NCBI RefSeq assembly: GCF_024586455.1
Contig: NC_065919.1
Location: forward strand, 33,704,839-33,768,838
Reading direction: 5' to 3'
DNA: 64,000 nt
Source: Bactrocera neohumeralis
Lineage: Eukaryota; Arthropoda; Insecta; Diptera; Tephritidae
Below, one piece after another: positions 33,007 to 44,406 of the stretch (position 1 is its first letter; each line of letters opens with the position of its first letter). Under the pieces are notes generated by a model. It was not told the DNA's origin and made no database searches. It saw only the letters and a program-made list of their open reading frames with translations. The position numbers and the translations under genes were made by a program.

Positions 33007-35407
33007 TTATTCATTAGTATTTAGGGAAATAAAGTGTTTGTGAAAAATTGGTGAAATATAGGGTAGTAGATCCATCATATCTTTACGTTTTTCTTTTGTT
33101 ATTGGTTTAATGGTTGTGTATAATGAAAGTAAATCAATATTTCCGTATATTCTAGGTCTTCCTTTTTTAGGTGAGAGGTCTAATACTTTGAATTCGGAGT
33201 TGTCATCCAAGGAAGCTTAATAAAACATCTTATATGAGGCATTTTTTAGAAATCTGATCCATTGTATTTTTAACCAAGGCACAGCTTCTCCATTGATGTT
33301 TTTCTCTCTATTACACTGTGGAACATTTTTGGGATTATTGTCTGGGGGTGAGAAATTCCAAGTCAGGGTGATGGTACTAGGTCAGTATAGTAAAGCCCTC
33401 AAAGGGTTTGGCGTTCGTATGTGTCAGTTTTTTTATGACCTTTTAAATTTTTTCCTTATCTTGATGTTTTTTTGCTTAGTTGTAACATATTTTCTTTTTT
33501 TTTTTATAAAATTCTTAACAATTCCAAGTTTAATATGCAGTGGGGGCAGCAATATCTTCTCCTTGGGCACTAGAGGCTTACGAATAATATTGGCCGTTTG
33601 TAACCTGCTGTGCTCTCTGAGTTTCCATCCGTGGCATGCATATTGGTCACCGAAAAATCGTGTGTCCCAACGCACAAAAAGCACATATATTTTATATAGC
33701 CGCTTTGAAGACCGCAAAGCATTAAAAAAAAATATGTTACAACTAAGCGAAAAAACATCAAGATAAGGAAAAAATTTAAAAGGTCATAAAAAAACGGACA
33801 CATACGAATGCCAAGCCCTTTGAGGGTTTTACTATACTGACCTAGTACCATCACCCTGACTTGGAATTTCTCACCCCCCAAATTAGCTGTTGTACTGTGT
33901 TATTCGTTGATTCTTTTAGTTGTCTTGTAAAAATAAAATATTTTGATCCATTTGTACTACCGAAATCATCTTACATTTTATTAAATTATAATAATGCTGA
34001 GGGATGTATAAATAATTCGATTTTTTAATTTTAGTTTCTATCAAACCAAAATCGCGATCATTTGGCAAAAAAGAATGGCCGGATACCATAAATTTATGAT
34101 CAATTGTTTCAACATTATTATCAGATGACTGAACAATTTTTAACCATATTAAAGCTATGTTAATGTTTCGATTTTGTCCTGAGCAGTCATCACTGTAAGC
34201 TATTATATGCTTTTGAGTGGTAATGTCCCGAATGTGCTTTAAGATGCAGGACGCAACTTCCTGTGATCCTCTTGAGGCGATTGTTTCATCCCATGCATAT
34301 ATTTTAGCATTTCCATTGTGGAAATTATGAAACCCTAAATTGTATACATACATGTTGCGCTTATAGTAAGCTATCAAAACAGAAAGTTTTGGATAAGGAA
34401 GCACTTTCTGTAGGTCAAATGTGAATCCGTAATTTTCACTCGGGTTATCTTTTGTTTTTCGTATGTCATCTGTTAAAATTTTTCTAGCCTGTTCGGCACT
34501 TTTAAGATGTGAATCATGAATTTCCATAAGATGCAACTTCTCGTCTTCATTACTGGATGCTTCAATTTTTAGTTTTATCGAATCACACTTTTGGCACGTG
34601 TCTTTACGAGGAGTATGAAAATTTAGGTTGAACTCAGTATTAAATATTTTTCTATAAGTCCACTCCTTTACACATGATGTATTATTTTCATCACATTTTT
34701 CCCTATATAGCCCAAACATTTTTCGAATATCTAAGTCAGCACTTAGATACTTTCGACCTAAAGTGTGATGTGATCGCGTGTAATGGCTCTCACATGCTGG
34801 AAAACTCAGAATATGCTCTCGTACTACTTTAATTTTTTCTTAATCTGTTTTTCTAGATGAACTAGCCATTTTACCACGACCATCCATTCCAGGTGTTTCA
34901 GAATTTAAGGCACGGCTTAATCTTCCGTTAGATATTTTGAAAGTATCCAAAAAAAAAGTTTTGCAAACAGAAACTTCCGAACTCATACATACATATAGAT
35001 GAAACTTAAGACTCCATTTTCTCATATATCCTTTGTGATTTCTGGGGCGTTTTTGTTTTATTGATTGTTTTCTAATCAAACCATACAGAAACATATGTAT
35101 TCTGTTTTTCGAAACTTGCTAAATTCCAAAAACAATCAAAATTAGCTTTCCTGTCTTCATATCCGATCCCATTTAAACACTTTTTGGAACAAAGACAATC
35201 TATAGTTTCGAAAAGTTTAGCACTCACGGGCTTAGAGTTTTTTGTTTCATATTCCTCTCCACGATTTCTCTTCATTTTTCTGATATTTTGGGCATAATTC
35301 TGTTGATTGCGTGTCCTCTTTCTTGATTTCATTTTGCTTTCTTCCATGTGTAAGGGTTCCGAATTCACTTTTAAACTATGAACTGATTCATCAGAAGACG
35401 ATATCAT
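33007..35407 (-). pseudogene. Orphan insect protein (DUF7869-type), candidate transposase, broken
   Basis: N-terminal part from ATG 35407: basic stretch KMKSRKRTRNQQNYAQNIRK, then CLCSKKCLNGIGYEDR. A frameshift near 35090 leads to KTFFLDTFKISNGRLSRAL; then a stop near 34840 and a frameshift near 34760. The main block 34719-33916 has RKDTCQKCDSIKLKIE, AWDETIASRGSQEVASCI, YSDDCSGQNRNINIAL and VSGHSFLPNDRDFG. A foldback element (33343-33880) interrupts the gene. Beyond it the reading resumes in phase (NGEAVPWLKIQWIRFLKNA) and ends at MMDLLPYISPIFHKHF (33007). I associate this with the multicopy insect family DUF7869 from memory; the label is unverified. Conserved Asp/Glu residues are compatible with a DDE nuclease, but that is inference. 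Confidence 0.7.
33343..33880. mobile_element. Foldback/TIR element, 538 bp, with about 155-bp inverted arms
   Basis: The left arm (33343-33498) starts TGGGGGTGAGAAATTCC. The right arm (33725-33880) is its complement at roughly 95 percent by eye. The 230-bp loop has no gene. It interrupts the orphan gene cleanly, since joining the flanks keeps the reading frame. No convincing target duplication is visible. Confidence 0.8.
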
Positions 35408-35764
35408 TCTTATTCGTTTTCATTTCTTGGGAGCATTACTTATATTTGTTCGCCGTAAAATGTCTACAATTAACTTTAAATAGTAGGTTTTTACATTAAA
35501 AGTTTTACTTCATCATACCTGAACCACTATCTGAAGACATGAGAAAATTACTTTGTGAACACACAGACTTATACCACTATCAAAACAAACAATATCTGTA
35601 TTTCAGTTAACAACTAAAAAATTAACACATTTTAAAGAGTTAATTTGCATGGCATGCTGCTAATCTCTTCAGATTATGTTATTTTATAAAGATTTGATAA
35701 GTAATAGCTGATAAAGTAGATTTTTAAAATTTTTGACTTATACCACTTTCAAAATCAAGGGCTC

Positions 35765-37401
35765 ATATATACATAAAAATTAATACCAAAAAATGGAAAC
35801 GATACAACTCACTTTGATTTCCCTTAGGGGTTTTGGGTTATACCAGAAGTGAGTGTGAGTGTGTTGTCCAGTTCCTCCTCTTGGTTGGATGCCAGCTGGT
35901 TATTCCGCCTTCTACTTTCCTCTATTTCTTTTATGTTTGATTTTTGTTTGAATTCGCGCCCGTATAATTTGTTGTAAGTGAGTTTGTTTTTATTTAGCTT
36001 TATATGTTTAATTTAGTTCGCGCACGTTTGGTTTCTTTTTGGTTATTTATACTCTCGCAACAAAGTTGCCAAAGAGAGTATTATAGTTTTGTTCACATAA
36101 CGGTTGTTTGTAAGTCCTAAAACTAAAAGAGTCAGATATTGGGTTATATATACCAAAGTGATCAGGGTGACGAGTAGAGTCGAAATCCGGATGTCTGTCT
36201 GTCCGTCCGTCCGTCTGTCCGTCCGTCCGTGCAAGCTGTAACTTGAGTGAAAATTGAGATATCATGATGAAACTTGGTACACGTATTCCTTGGCTCCATA
36301 AGAAGGTTAAGTTCGAAGATGGGCAAAATCGGCACACTGCCACGCCCACAAAATGGCGGAAACCGAAAACCTATAAAGTGTCATAACTAAGCCATAAATA
36401 AAGATATTAAAGTGAAATTTGGCACAAAGGATCGCATTAGGGAGGGGCATATTTGGACGCAATTTTTTTGGAAAAGTGGGCGTGGCCCCGCCCCCTACTA
36501 AGTTTGTACATATCTCGGAAACTACTATAGCTATGTCAACCAAACTCTACACAGTCGTTTTCTTCAGGCATTTCCATATACAGTTCAAAAATGGAAGAAA
36601 TCGGATAATAACCACGCCCACCTCCCATACAAAGGTTATGTTGAAAATCACTAAAAGTGCGTTAACCGACTAACAAAAAACGTCAGAAACACTAAATTTT
36701 ACGGAAGAAATTGCAGAAGGAAGCTGCACCCAGGCTTTTTTTTTAATTAAAAATGGGCGTGGCCTCGCCCACTTATGGACCAAAAACCAGATCTCAGGAA
36801 CTACTAGACCGATTTCAATGAAATTCGGTATATACTATTTTCTTAACACCCTGATGACATGTACGAAATATGGGTGAAATCGGTTCACAAGCACGCCTTC
36901 TTCCAATATAACGCTGTTTTGAATTCCATCGGATGCCTTTTCTGTATAGTACGAGTATATACATTAGGAACCAATGATGATAGCGGAATAAAACTTTACA
37001 AAAATACGGTATTTGAAAAATATGTAAATGACGTATAATGAAATCTCGATTATCACTTTATCATGCGAGAGTATAAAATGTTCGGTGACACCCGAACTTA
37101 GCTCTTCCTTACTTGTTTTGTTTTCCTCTTATTATGTGAGATATATGTATTCTCTGATTTGTTCTTTTATGTCCTACGCACTGCTGTCACTGACACTTTC
37201 TTTTTTTGTATTATGTATATAATGTGTATATTAATTTTCTTTCACTTGATTTTAAGTTTTTAGATTTAATTATTATTATGTTTTGTTTAAGTTTTTGGGT
37301 CACTTTCCCATATGTATAATATATATATATATATGTATATAAATATATATATATTTTTTTCTTAGTTTCCGTAGTGCCTTTCTTTTAGGCTCGAAGGACC
37401 A
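35765..37401 (-). other. BEL/Pao leader (minus strand), interrupted by a DINE-1-like repeat
   Basis: On the minus strand it contains a GAGGAGGAACTGGACAAC block (about 35875) related to the plus-strand leader at 24555. It starts at the primer-binding block 37388-37401. No gene is present. The DINE-1-like repeat 36048-37118 is inserted in it. Confidence 0.5.
36048..37118 (+). repeat. DINE-1-like repeat, most complete copy
   Basis: Near the 5' end is TATACTCTCGCA (36048-36059) and near the 3' end its exact complement TGCGAGAGTATA (37064-37075). A stem-loop GTTCGG-TGACAC-CCGAAC follows, and then a CTTCCTTACTTG end in T-rich DNA. A GTCC/GTCT microsatellite lies at 36190-36232. Subterminal inverted repeats, a 3' hairpin, an internal microsatellite and insertion in T-rich DNA are the known features of DINE-1/Helentron-associated elements. 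Related copies lie at 5200, 15540, 29769 and 61205. Confidence 0.7.
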
Positions 37402-38030
37402 TGTAATGTTTTATGTTTCACCTTTCCCGCACTCACCGTATCTATATTTTTTTTCCAAAATTGCGATTAAAAATTCGTTTTCACTTCACTTCAAGTTGTT
37501 AGTAACTTCTGGATTTATTTTCTTATAAAATTACAAAACACAAGTGTATATGAAATTAGCCCAAGAGATTCGCAAACTTTTAAAGTAATATAAATGTAAA
37601 CGTTCTATTTATTTTCGCCACATAGGTATGTATAATTATAATTTTTAAATGGGATGCTCGCACAATAAAATTTAAAATTTTCCCCTCATAAAGGTTACAA
37701 AATCTTATGAGTTAACGTGATTTTCGCAGAAAAACAGGTAAAGACGTTCGCCAAAAAGAGGAATCGTGTCGATTAGGCCGATGTCGTAGCGCCAGAGTGT
37801 CTTTTTTAACAAGTTGTCCGTCCTTTTGTATTTTTCTTCGGCGAAAGTAGGTGATGGTGTGTGATGTCATTGTGTGTGTGTTAGAGCGTGGTGGATGATG
37901 CGAGGAAAGTGATGATGAGTGTGGGGAATATGGCGAATCAGTGTTGCATACGTAGATGTGTGGGATGATGTTGACGGGCAGAAGTGGGAAGGCTGATACC
38001 CATTTAGCCAGTCATATAATCACTTACTTT
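37402..38030 (-). repeat. BEL/Pao LTR (minus strand)
   Basis: On the minus strand it ends in CATTACA directly before TGGTCCTTCGAGCC (37401-37388), the same 14-base candidate primer site found after the LTR at 19372. The other end is approximate: the minus-strand sequence TGATTATATGACTGG near 38031 is a possible start. It is diverged from the other two LTRs, apart from short CCCAC/CGCC-rich blocks. Confidence 0.55.
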
Positions 38031-38104
38031 CATATGCAAGATATTTTTTTTATTCACATACATACCGATATCCATAATGTTTATTTCCTAATGTAGTAAT
38101 AATA

Positions 38105-38624
38105 TTGGTTGTCAAAAAAGTCTTGCGGTATTTTCGCTAGTTGGCGCTGAACGCGCGTAGTTCTAGTTTTATGGAAGTTTGGAAAGCTCATTTCACGCGC
38201 TAACACGTGTTTGATTGATTGTCGTTTCTTTTAAGTCGTTCGTGAGTTATAGCGTCGCAAACATGGAGCAAAAGAAAGAGAAAATACGGCATATTTTACA
38301 GTACTACCACGATAAAGGCAAAAATGCGTCTCAAGCCGCCAATAAAATTTGTGCAGTTTATGGACACGATACAGTTTCCATTTCCACCGCACAACGATGG
38401 TTTCAACGTTTTCGTTCTGGTGTAGAGGTGGTCGAAGATGCGCCACGCTCCGGAAGGCCTGTCGTCGAAAATTGCGATAAAAATCGCTGAATTGGTCGAA
38501 AGAGACCGGCATAGTAGCAGCCGTAGCATCGGTCAAGCGCTGGGCATGAGTCATCAAAAATTCATTTCAATTTCAATAAAAAAAAATTCAATAAAAATAC
38601 CGCAAGACTTTTTTGACATCCCAT
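38105..38624 (+). mobile_element. mariner deletion derivative, 520 bp
   Basis: Inverted ends TTGGTTGTCAAAAAAGTC and its counterpart GACTTTTTTGACATCCCAT (38606-38624) carry CTTGCGGTATTTT inside. TA lies on both sides (38103-38104 and 38625-38626). It contains a transposase start, after which the catalytic domain is deleted and the 3' terminus follows. Miniature-like, but clearly derived from a coding mariner. Confidence 0.88.
38263..38559 (+). pseudogene. mariner transposase N-terminal HTH fragment
   Basis: ATG at 38263 gives MEQKKEKIRHILQYYHDKGK, then STAQRWFQRFRSGVEVVEDA and RSGRPVVEN, the two HTH motifs and linker of mariner. A one-base insertion near 38483 breaks the frame. The other frame continues AELVERDRHSSSRSIGQALG, MSHQ and then stops being mariner. 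No catalytic residues remain. Confidence 0.88.
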
Positions 38625-38626
38625 TA

Positions 38627-39923
38627 AATAATTGTTGGCCTGGTTTTTCGAATAAGGTTTACGCCGATTTCAACGTAACGTAAAACAACGTTCAGTCTTA
38701 GCGTAAACTTCGCGTGAATAAATCATTCCCATGTATTTTTATTTCACGCGAACGAAAAATTCGTATCACGAATTTCGTCTAATATGTTCGAATTTCGATT
38801 ATGCTATTGTGAACTTCAGCAAGCTGTTAAATATGGTTTTGTTTTGATTTGGTAGCATTGATGAAACTAATAAAAACTAATTATGCGACTGTTTTAGCTT
38901 AAACACGTGTTTCTATTGTTAATTATACATAAGAACATACATACATATGTATATCGTACATACCATTTTATCGTGTCGGTATAAGTTGCATAAATTATGC
39001 AGATAACAATTTTCGGATATATTGGAGTATATTTGAAGGTATAATGGAAAGGAAAAACTTGCATGGCACACATTGGGCAGCAATTTGAAAATCGAGTTAC
39101 CTTTTTTTATTCCCAAATCGATTTCAATGGTGGTCCCTTGCTATTGAAAGAATCATGTAACTTCATTCAAAATACATATACTTTATCGTTGTTTTTGAAC
39201 CCTTTGCTTTATAAGAATTTTCGGTCCTCCAGGGACCATAAACGTCAACTATATTTTGTTTAATAGGCCTTAATTCGTATGAAAAAGTTTTTAAAATCAA
39301 GTAAATAGTTTACGATAAGGCTGATTTTGTTTAATAATGTCTTCCCTTAAATTATATAAAATGGTTTTGTCAGGTTTAAAGGATCAGGGGGAACGATTAT
39401 ATAAATATAAGTATATTCAAAAATGTCTTTAGGTCTTTGTCAGGTTTAAGGGAATAGGGGAAGTATGTATCCGATTTTATCCATTTTTGCATCAGGTCGC
39501 ATTACATCCAGAAAAAGCACTCATAGACTTTTAGTTCACATATGTACATACATATGTATTTGGTAGCAAAGGGCATGAAAATATATGAACCGATTTTTGC
39601 TATTTTTGGAGGTGAGACGACAGGGTTTTAAGGCACTATTTTTGTTCTGATATCTTAAATAATTCTTAATTTATGTCCTGGAAGTGAAAGAATTTAAAAT
39701 TGTGTTATATGGGAAGTAGGCGTGATTATTACTATTTCCCCCATTTTCACACTGTAGCATCAGAATGTTATGATTATATGATGCACCAAATATGGTTGAA
39801 ATTTGTGTGGGATAAGTTATAGCACTTTATAATTTTTCGCTTAAACGCATCTGTCAAAAGCATCATATACCTATAATATAGATTTAATTTTATATTGCTC
39901 AATCGAGTTTTCTTGTGATTATC
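38627..39923. other. No gene recognised; diverged DINE-1-like segment near 39690-39880
   Basis: The stretch 38640-38800 is rich in CG-containing words (TTCGCGTGAA, TTTCACGCGAA), forming a loose inverted repeat. Near 39690-39800 phrases such as ATGGGAAGTAGGCGTGATTATTAC resemble the DINE-1-like family. No coding signal is seen. Confidence 0.4.
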
Positions 39924-39927
39924 TTAA

Positions 39928-42435
39928 CCCTTTCGAACCTGAAAGCAACTAGCAGGAAAATTCCTGGTTCATTGATTACTATAGCTTTAGTATAGGCCTT
40001 AAAAGTGGAAAATTTTGAAGTGGAGTCTCTACCCCCTCCAGGAGGGCCTAAGGGGGTGGGACATATGTGTCCATTCCGTTGTTTTGAGCGGGACGTATAA
40101 GTCCCGTTGGGTCTCTATATCAACTCAATAACTCAAACTAAACAGTATTTTGGATATTTTTTATCAACTAAAAATCATTTATTCATTTATTTTGAAGGAA
40201 AAGTTAGTAAAACTGAAATTATATTTCATAAAAATATTAGATAAATCATCGTTTATGATAAGGTGCGAAACAATTCTTACATAGTGGAGTTTGACACTCT
40301 TCACATATCGTTTTTGTGCGTTTTTCAATATTATTAAGGCGACATCCAGCACATCTTCGTCTTGTGCCTCCTTCAATTGGTAAATGAGTAGCGGTATTCC
40401 CATAAGTCTTCTTCTTTTTGGAAATGCAACCAGACCTTCCACTGCGAACATTGGCTGCCGTTTTCTGACCTTCAGCAATCTGCTCTTCTGCTAAAACTAC
40501 TAGAAAATCAATCAATGGCGTCTTCTTACGACGTAACTCTGAATATATTATCCATGAATTTACAACAGACATCATCAAGAGGCGATAAAAAACTTTTTTC
40601 CGCCACTTATTGGATTTTCGGTTCAAATCATATAAGCCAGCCATTTGGTCCAGTCTATCGACTCCTCTCATAATCTCGCGATAAGATTTTATCATTTTTG
40701 GACATGGTGTAGATATTATTTGCCCATCCCTCTGCTTTTTTTCTACGGTTGCCATTTCGTCATCATGGCAGTTGCTTAGGAGGATTACTTCTTTTGTATC
40801 CTGCCATTTCGTGAACATTAGTCCAGAGCTACTGCTTCTGAACACTGCTTCCCCTTTTTTCAGTTTTTGTGTTATCTTTGGCAAATTGTTCCTGTTTGCC
40901 ATACACGTACCGAGCGCAGCAAAGCCCAAACTCTCTAAAAGGTGAACGCTTGTAAAAAACGATCAAAACATAATGTAACATCCGGTTTTCGTACTGTGCG
41001 TACCAAGGTTTTAACCACTCGTTCACCTAGCGTTCCAATCGTAGGACCTTCCTCTATTCCACAGTATATATTAAAGTCATAACAATAACCTGTCTGCGAA
41101 TCGCAACGCATCCACATCTTTATATCTCTTTTCGTTGGTTTTAGAGACATATACTGCTTCAGAGAGGAACGACCTTTGAATTTGGTCATTGATTCGTCGA
41201 TGCTTTGATAAAGGCTGTCACCACGAGCTGCTTGGGACCGACCTTTCAAACATTCCACGATGTCATCTACGTAGTATGTTTTGCTAGCACCAACAGGTTT
41301 TTCTGTAGATGAGAAATACATTTTCGAAGAAAGAGTTAAGAAATGATCGCGAGCAATTGCCGATTTAATAGCTTGGTGTCCCATAGCCTTATGTTTGGAC
41401 CAGTAGTTTCTCATCGAAGGTAATCGCATATACGACATTATAAGTGTACAACCGATAACCACTTGCATTTCACCTATATCGGTAAGCTTCAAATTAGCAT
41501 ATTTTGGAGACTTACGCATTAGTTGGAGGCGCTGGTTTGTGCACTGTGTTATGTAAATAAGCAAGCTTTTCGGAAATATTTTATTGAATATTTCTATTAC
41601 CGAGTCAGATCGGCTGAAATGTGCAGCAATGTTAGGGACTCGTTGAACTTGAATTATCTTACGCGGCTGGAAACTCTCATCAGGTATTGACCAAACCGTA
41701 ACATTTTCGAAGTATGGCATATTATTATTTTCGCCGCTTTCTATTGATTGCAACTCATCATTGTTAGAAGAATTTCCTTCATTATTTTCGTCAGATTTGT
41801 CTGTTAGACAACTTTCATCATCAGAGGGCTCGTAATTATCTTCACTTCCATCTGAAAAATCGACGTCAGAAATGTCACCAGATTCGTCACACTCCATAAG
41901 CTGGACTAATATATCCTCCTCATTTAGTTTTCTTGACATTGTGCAAAGTTTGTCTAAAAAAACAGGTTTATAGTACATTTTTTCGTAAATTACTAAAAGT
42001 TAAAGAATGTCGGCAAGCTCTAAACGGGACATATTTATACCAACAAATAAACCTAACGGGACACATAGATCCCATAAATAAAAATTCCCATAATAACACT
42101 TAAAAACTGAAATATTACTAGATTATATTATTATATATTACTTACTAATATTACTTACCTAATTACAGCGATCCAGAACACTCTTTTGAATACTTATATT
42201 CACTAAAATCACTGAATATTCACATGAATATAGCAATTGATGCAAGCACAGTAACATTCCGAAGAAAACTGAGCGTCTTCTGTTTACAATTTTAGCACAA
42301 AAAAAACACAGAACCGTTACCTGAACTTCAAAATATCAGACGGGACAGTTTTAAATGAGTTTAAATAGAAAATTAAGAATTTAGTTATGACAAAACTTTT
42401 TCTGGGATGTATGTGTCCCAACAGGTCCGAAAGGG
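39928..42435 (-). mobile_element. piggyBac element, 2508 bp, nearly intact
   Basis: It begins CCCTTTCGAACCTG and ends CAGGTCCGAAAGGG, with TTAA on both sides (39924-39927 and 42436-42439). The transposase lies on the minus strand and is broken by a single one-base deletion. Near-palindromic motifs of the form GGGAC.TAT..GTCCC lie at 40058, 40090, 42057 and 42404, close to both ends; they may be transposase binding sites. This is the least decayed autonomous-type element in the window. Confidence 0.93.
40246..41978 (-). pseudogene. piggyBac transposase (DDE_Tnp_1_7), one frameshift
   Basis: Preferred start is the ATG at 41939 (MSRKLNEEDIL); an in-frame ATG lies at 41978. An acidic Ser/Asp-rich N-terminus is followed by the catalytic domain. 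Candidate catalytic Asp are in SIDESMTKFKGR, in LCFDRF, and in GVDRLDQM, the three positions known in piggyBac. A one-base deletion in a T run at about 40930 shifts the frame between the second and third. The C-terminus holds a Cys-rich block CAGCRLNN...CEECQTPLCKNC, the zinc-binding tail of the family. Combined length near 575 residues is normal. Confidence 0.92.
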
Positions 42436-42439
42436 TTAA

Positions 42440-42822
42440 ATATTTGTTTATTTTTTTTTTTTGTGTCTTTCATTTCAGGGAATGTTCATCAAGGATAGTA
42501 ATACTATGGCGTTTTATAATCTACTTAGTGGTGCCACTATACATCTACAAATCAAAGAACGTGGTGGACGTAAAAAATAAAAGTTTAAAATATTACTTTC
42601 AAATGCCACGTGGTGGACACTGAAAATTTTCTACTAAAATTATTTACTTTGCTTTAAGCGGTAATAAATAAATATAGTATGCGTGACACTATAAATATAA
42701 AACCATGTTGTATATGTATCTGGGTGGATAAGTAACCGAAATGTCAAATTTCTGAAATTTAGTTGCACATTTGCTGGACTGTATCCTCTTGCATGCAAAA
42801 ATTAAGCAATTCTTTAATCATG
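42440..42822. other. No gene recognised
   Basis: AT-rich spacer between piggyBac and LINE copy C. Plus frame 42387-42623 crosses the piggyBac end and has no motif. Confidence 0.5.
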
Positions 42823-44405
42823 TTAAACACTTGTTACAAAAAAACGGAGTGGAGGTCTTCCTCTTCCTCTTCCTCTGACCTGAACTATGTCAATGTCGTC
42901 ATATATCTCATACAGAACCTTTTTCTCAAAAACTAGTAACGTCGACTCATCGGTTGCTGTCATCGCCCAAGCCTCTGCACAATATAGCAGGACGGGAATT
43001 ATGAGCGACTTATAGAGTTTAGCTTTCGTTCGTCGAGAGAGGACTTTACTTTTCAATTGCCTACTCAGTCCGAAGTAGCACCTGTTGGCAAGAGCAATCC
43101 TGCGTTGGATTTCCAGGCTGACATTGTTGGTGGTGTTTACGCTGGTTCCAAGATAGACGAAATTATCTACAACTTCAAAGTTATGACTGTCAACAGTGAC
43201 GTGAGAGCCAAGTCGCGAGTGCGAGGACTGTTTGTTTGATGACAGGAGATATTTCGTTTTGCCCTCGGTCACTGTCAGACCCATTTTCTATGCTTCCTTG
43301 TCCAGCCTGGAGAAAGCAGAACTAACGGCGCGGGTGTTGAGGCCGATGATATCAATATCATCGGCAGACACCAGCAGCTGTACACTCTTATAGAAGATGG
43401 TACCTTCTCTATTTAGTTCTGCAGCTCGAACTATTTTCTCCAGAAGCAGGTTGAAGAAGTCGCGCGATAGGGAGTCGCCTTGTCTGAAACCTCGTTTGGT
43501 ATCGAACGGCTCGGAGAGGTCCTTCCCGATCCTGACGGAGCTTTTGGTGTTACTCAACGTCAGTTTACACAGCCGTATTAGTTTTGCGGGGATACCAAAT
43601 TCAGACATCGCGGCATAAAGGCAGCTCTTTTTCGTGCTGTCGAAAGCAGCTTTGAAATCGACGAAGAGGTGGTGTGTGTCGATTCTTCTTTCACGGGTCT
43701 TTTCCAAGATTTGTCGCATGGTGAATATCTGGTCGGTTGTTGATTTTCCAGGTCTGAAGCCACACTGATAAGGTCCAATCAGTTTGTTGACGGTGGGCTT
43801 TAATCTTTCACACAGTACGCTCGATAGAAACTTATATGCGATGTTGAGGAGGCTAATCCCACGGTGGTTGGCGCAGATTGTGGGGTCTCCTTTTTTTTGA
43901 TTGGGCATAGCACACTTAAATTCCAATCGTTGGGCATGCTTTCGTCCGATCATATTTTACAAAGAAGCTGATGCATGCTCCTTATTAGTTCTTCGCCGCC
44001 GTGTTTGAATAGCTCGGGCGGCAATCCATCGGCCCCCGCCGCTTTGTTGTTCTTCAGGCGGGTAATTGCTCTTCGAACTTCTTCATGGTCGGGCAATGGA
44101 ACGTCTGCTCCATCGTCGGAGATTGGGGAATCGGGTTCGCCTTCTCCTGGTGTTGTGCATTCACTGCCATTCAGCAGGCTGGAGAAGTGTTCCCTCCATA
44201 ATTTAAGTATGCTCTGGGCATCGGTCACTAGATCACCTTTGGGGGTTCTACAAGAGCATGCTCCGGTCTTGAAACCTTCTGTAAGCCGCCGCATTTTTTC
44301 GTAGAATTTTCGAGATTACCCCTGTCGGCCAGCTTATCAAGCTCTTCATACTCACGCATTTCGGCCTCTTTCTTCTTCTGTCTACAAATGCGTCTCGCTT
44401 CCCTT
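42823..44405 (-). pseudogene. LINE linker and reverse transcriptase, YADD changed to SADD
   Basis: The linker (44294-43950) gives RRLTEGFKTGACSCRTPKG and AAGADGLPPELFKHGGEEL. RT (43953-43288) shows NHRGISLLNIAYKFLSS, GFRPGKSTTDQIFTMR, FVDFKAAFDST, GFRQGDSLSRDFFNLLL and then LVSADDIDIIGL. The catalytic Tyr codon is changed to Ser (43357-43368). A frameshift near 43953 and a stop near 43288 break it. The tail (43284-42823) gives GSHVTVDSHNFEVVDNFVYL and KLYKSLIIPVLLYCAEAWAM. Confidence 0.88.
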
Positions 44406-44406
44406 T

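Larger units (their letters stand above)
32691..35764 (-). mobile_element. TIR transposon carrying an orphan insect protein gene
   Basis: The left end (32694-32721) and the right end (35734-35761) are inverted copies of each other, 27 of 28 bases identical. They contain TTGAAAGTGGTATAAGTCA. Extending to GTG/CTC, the flanks both show ATAT (32687-32690 and 35765-35768), a possible 4-bp duplication, though in AT-rich DNA this is weak. The core motif ACTTATACCACTTTCAAAA recurs just inside the ends (32898-32916, partly 32940-32950, and 35567-35585), as expected for transposase binding sites. The only gene inside is the minus-strand relic at 33007-35407. It lies within a BEL/Pao leader. Confidence 0.75.

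Noticed and set aside
33293..33766. 157-residue plus frame and its minus counterparts in 33293-33881
   Set aside because: These are low-complexity readings of the two inverted arms of the foldback element, giving the same text on each strand.
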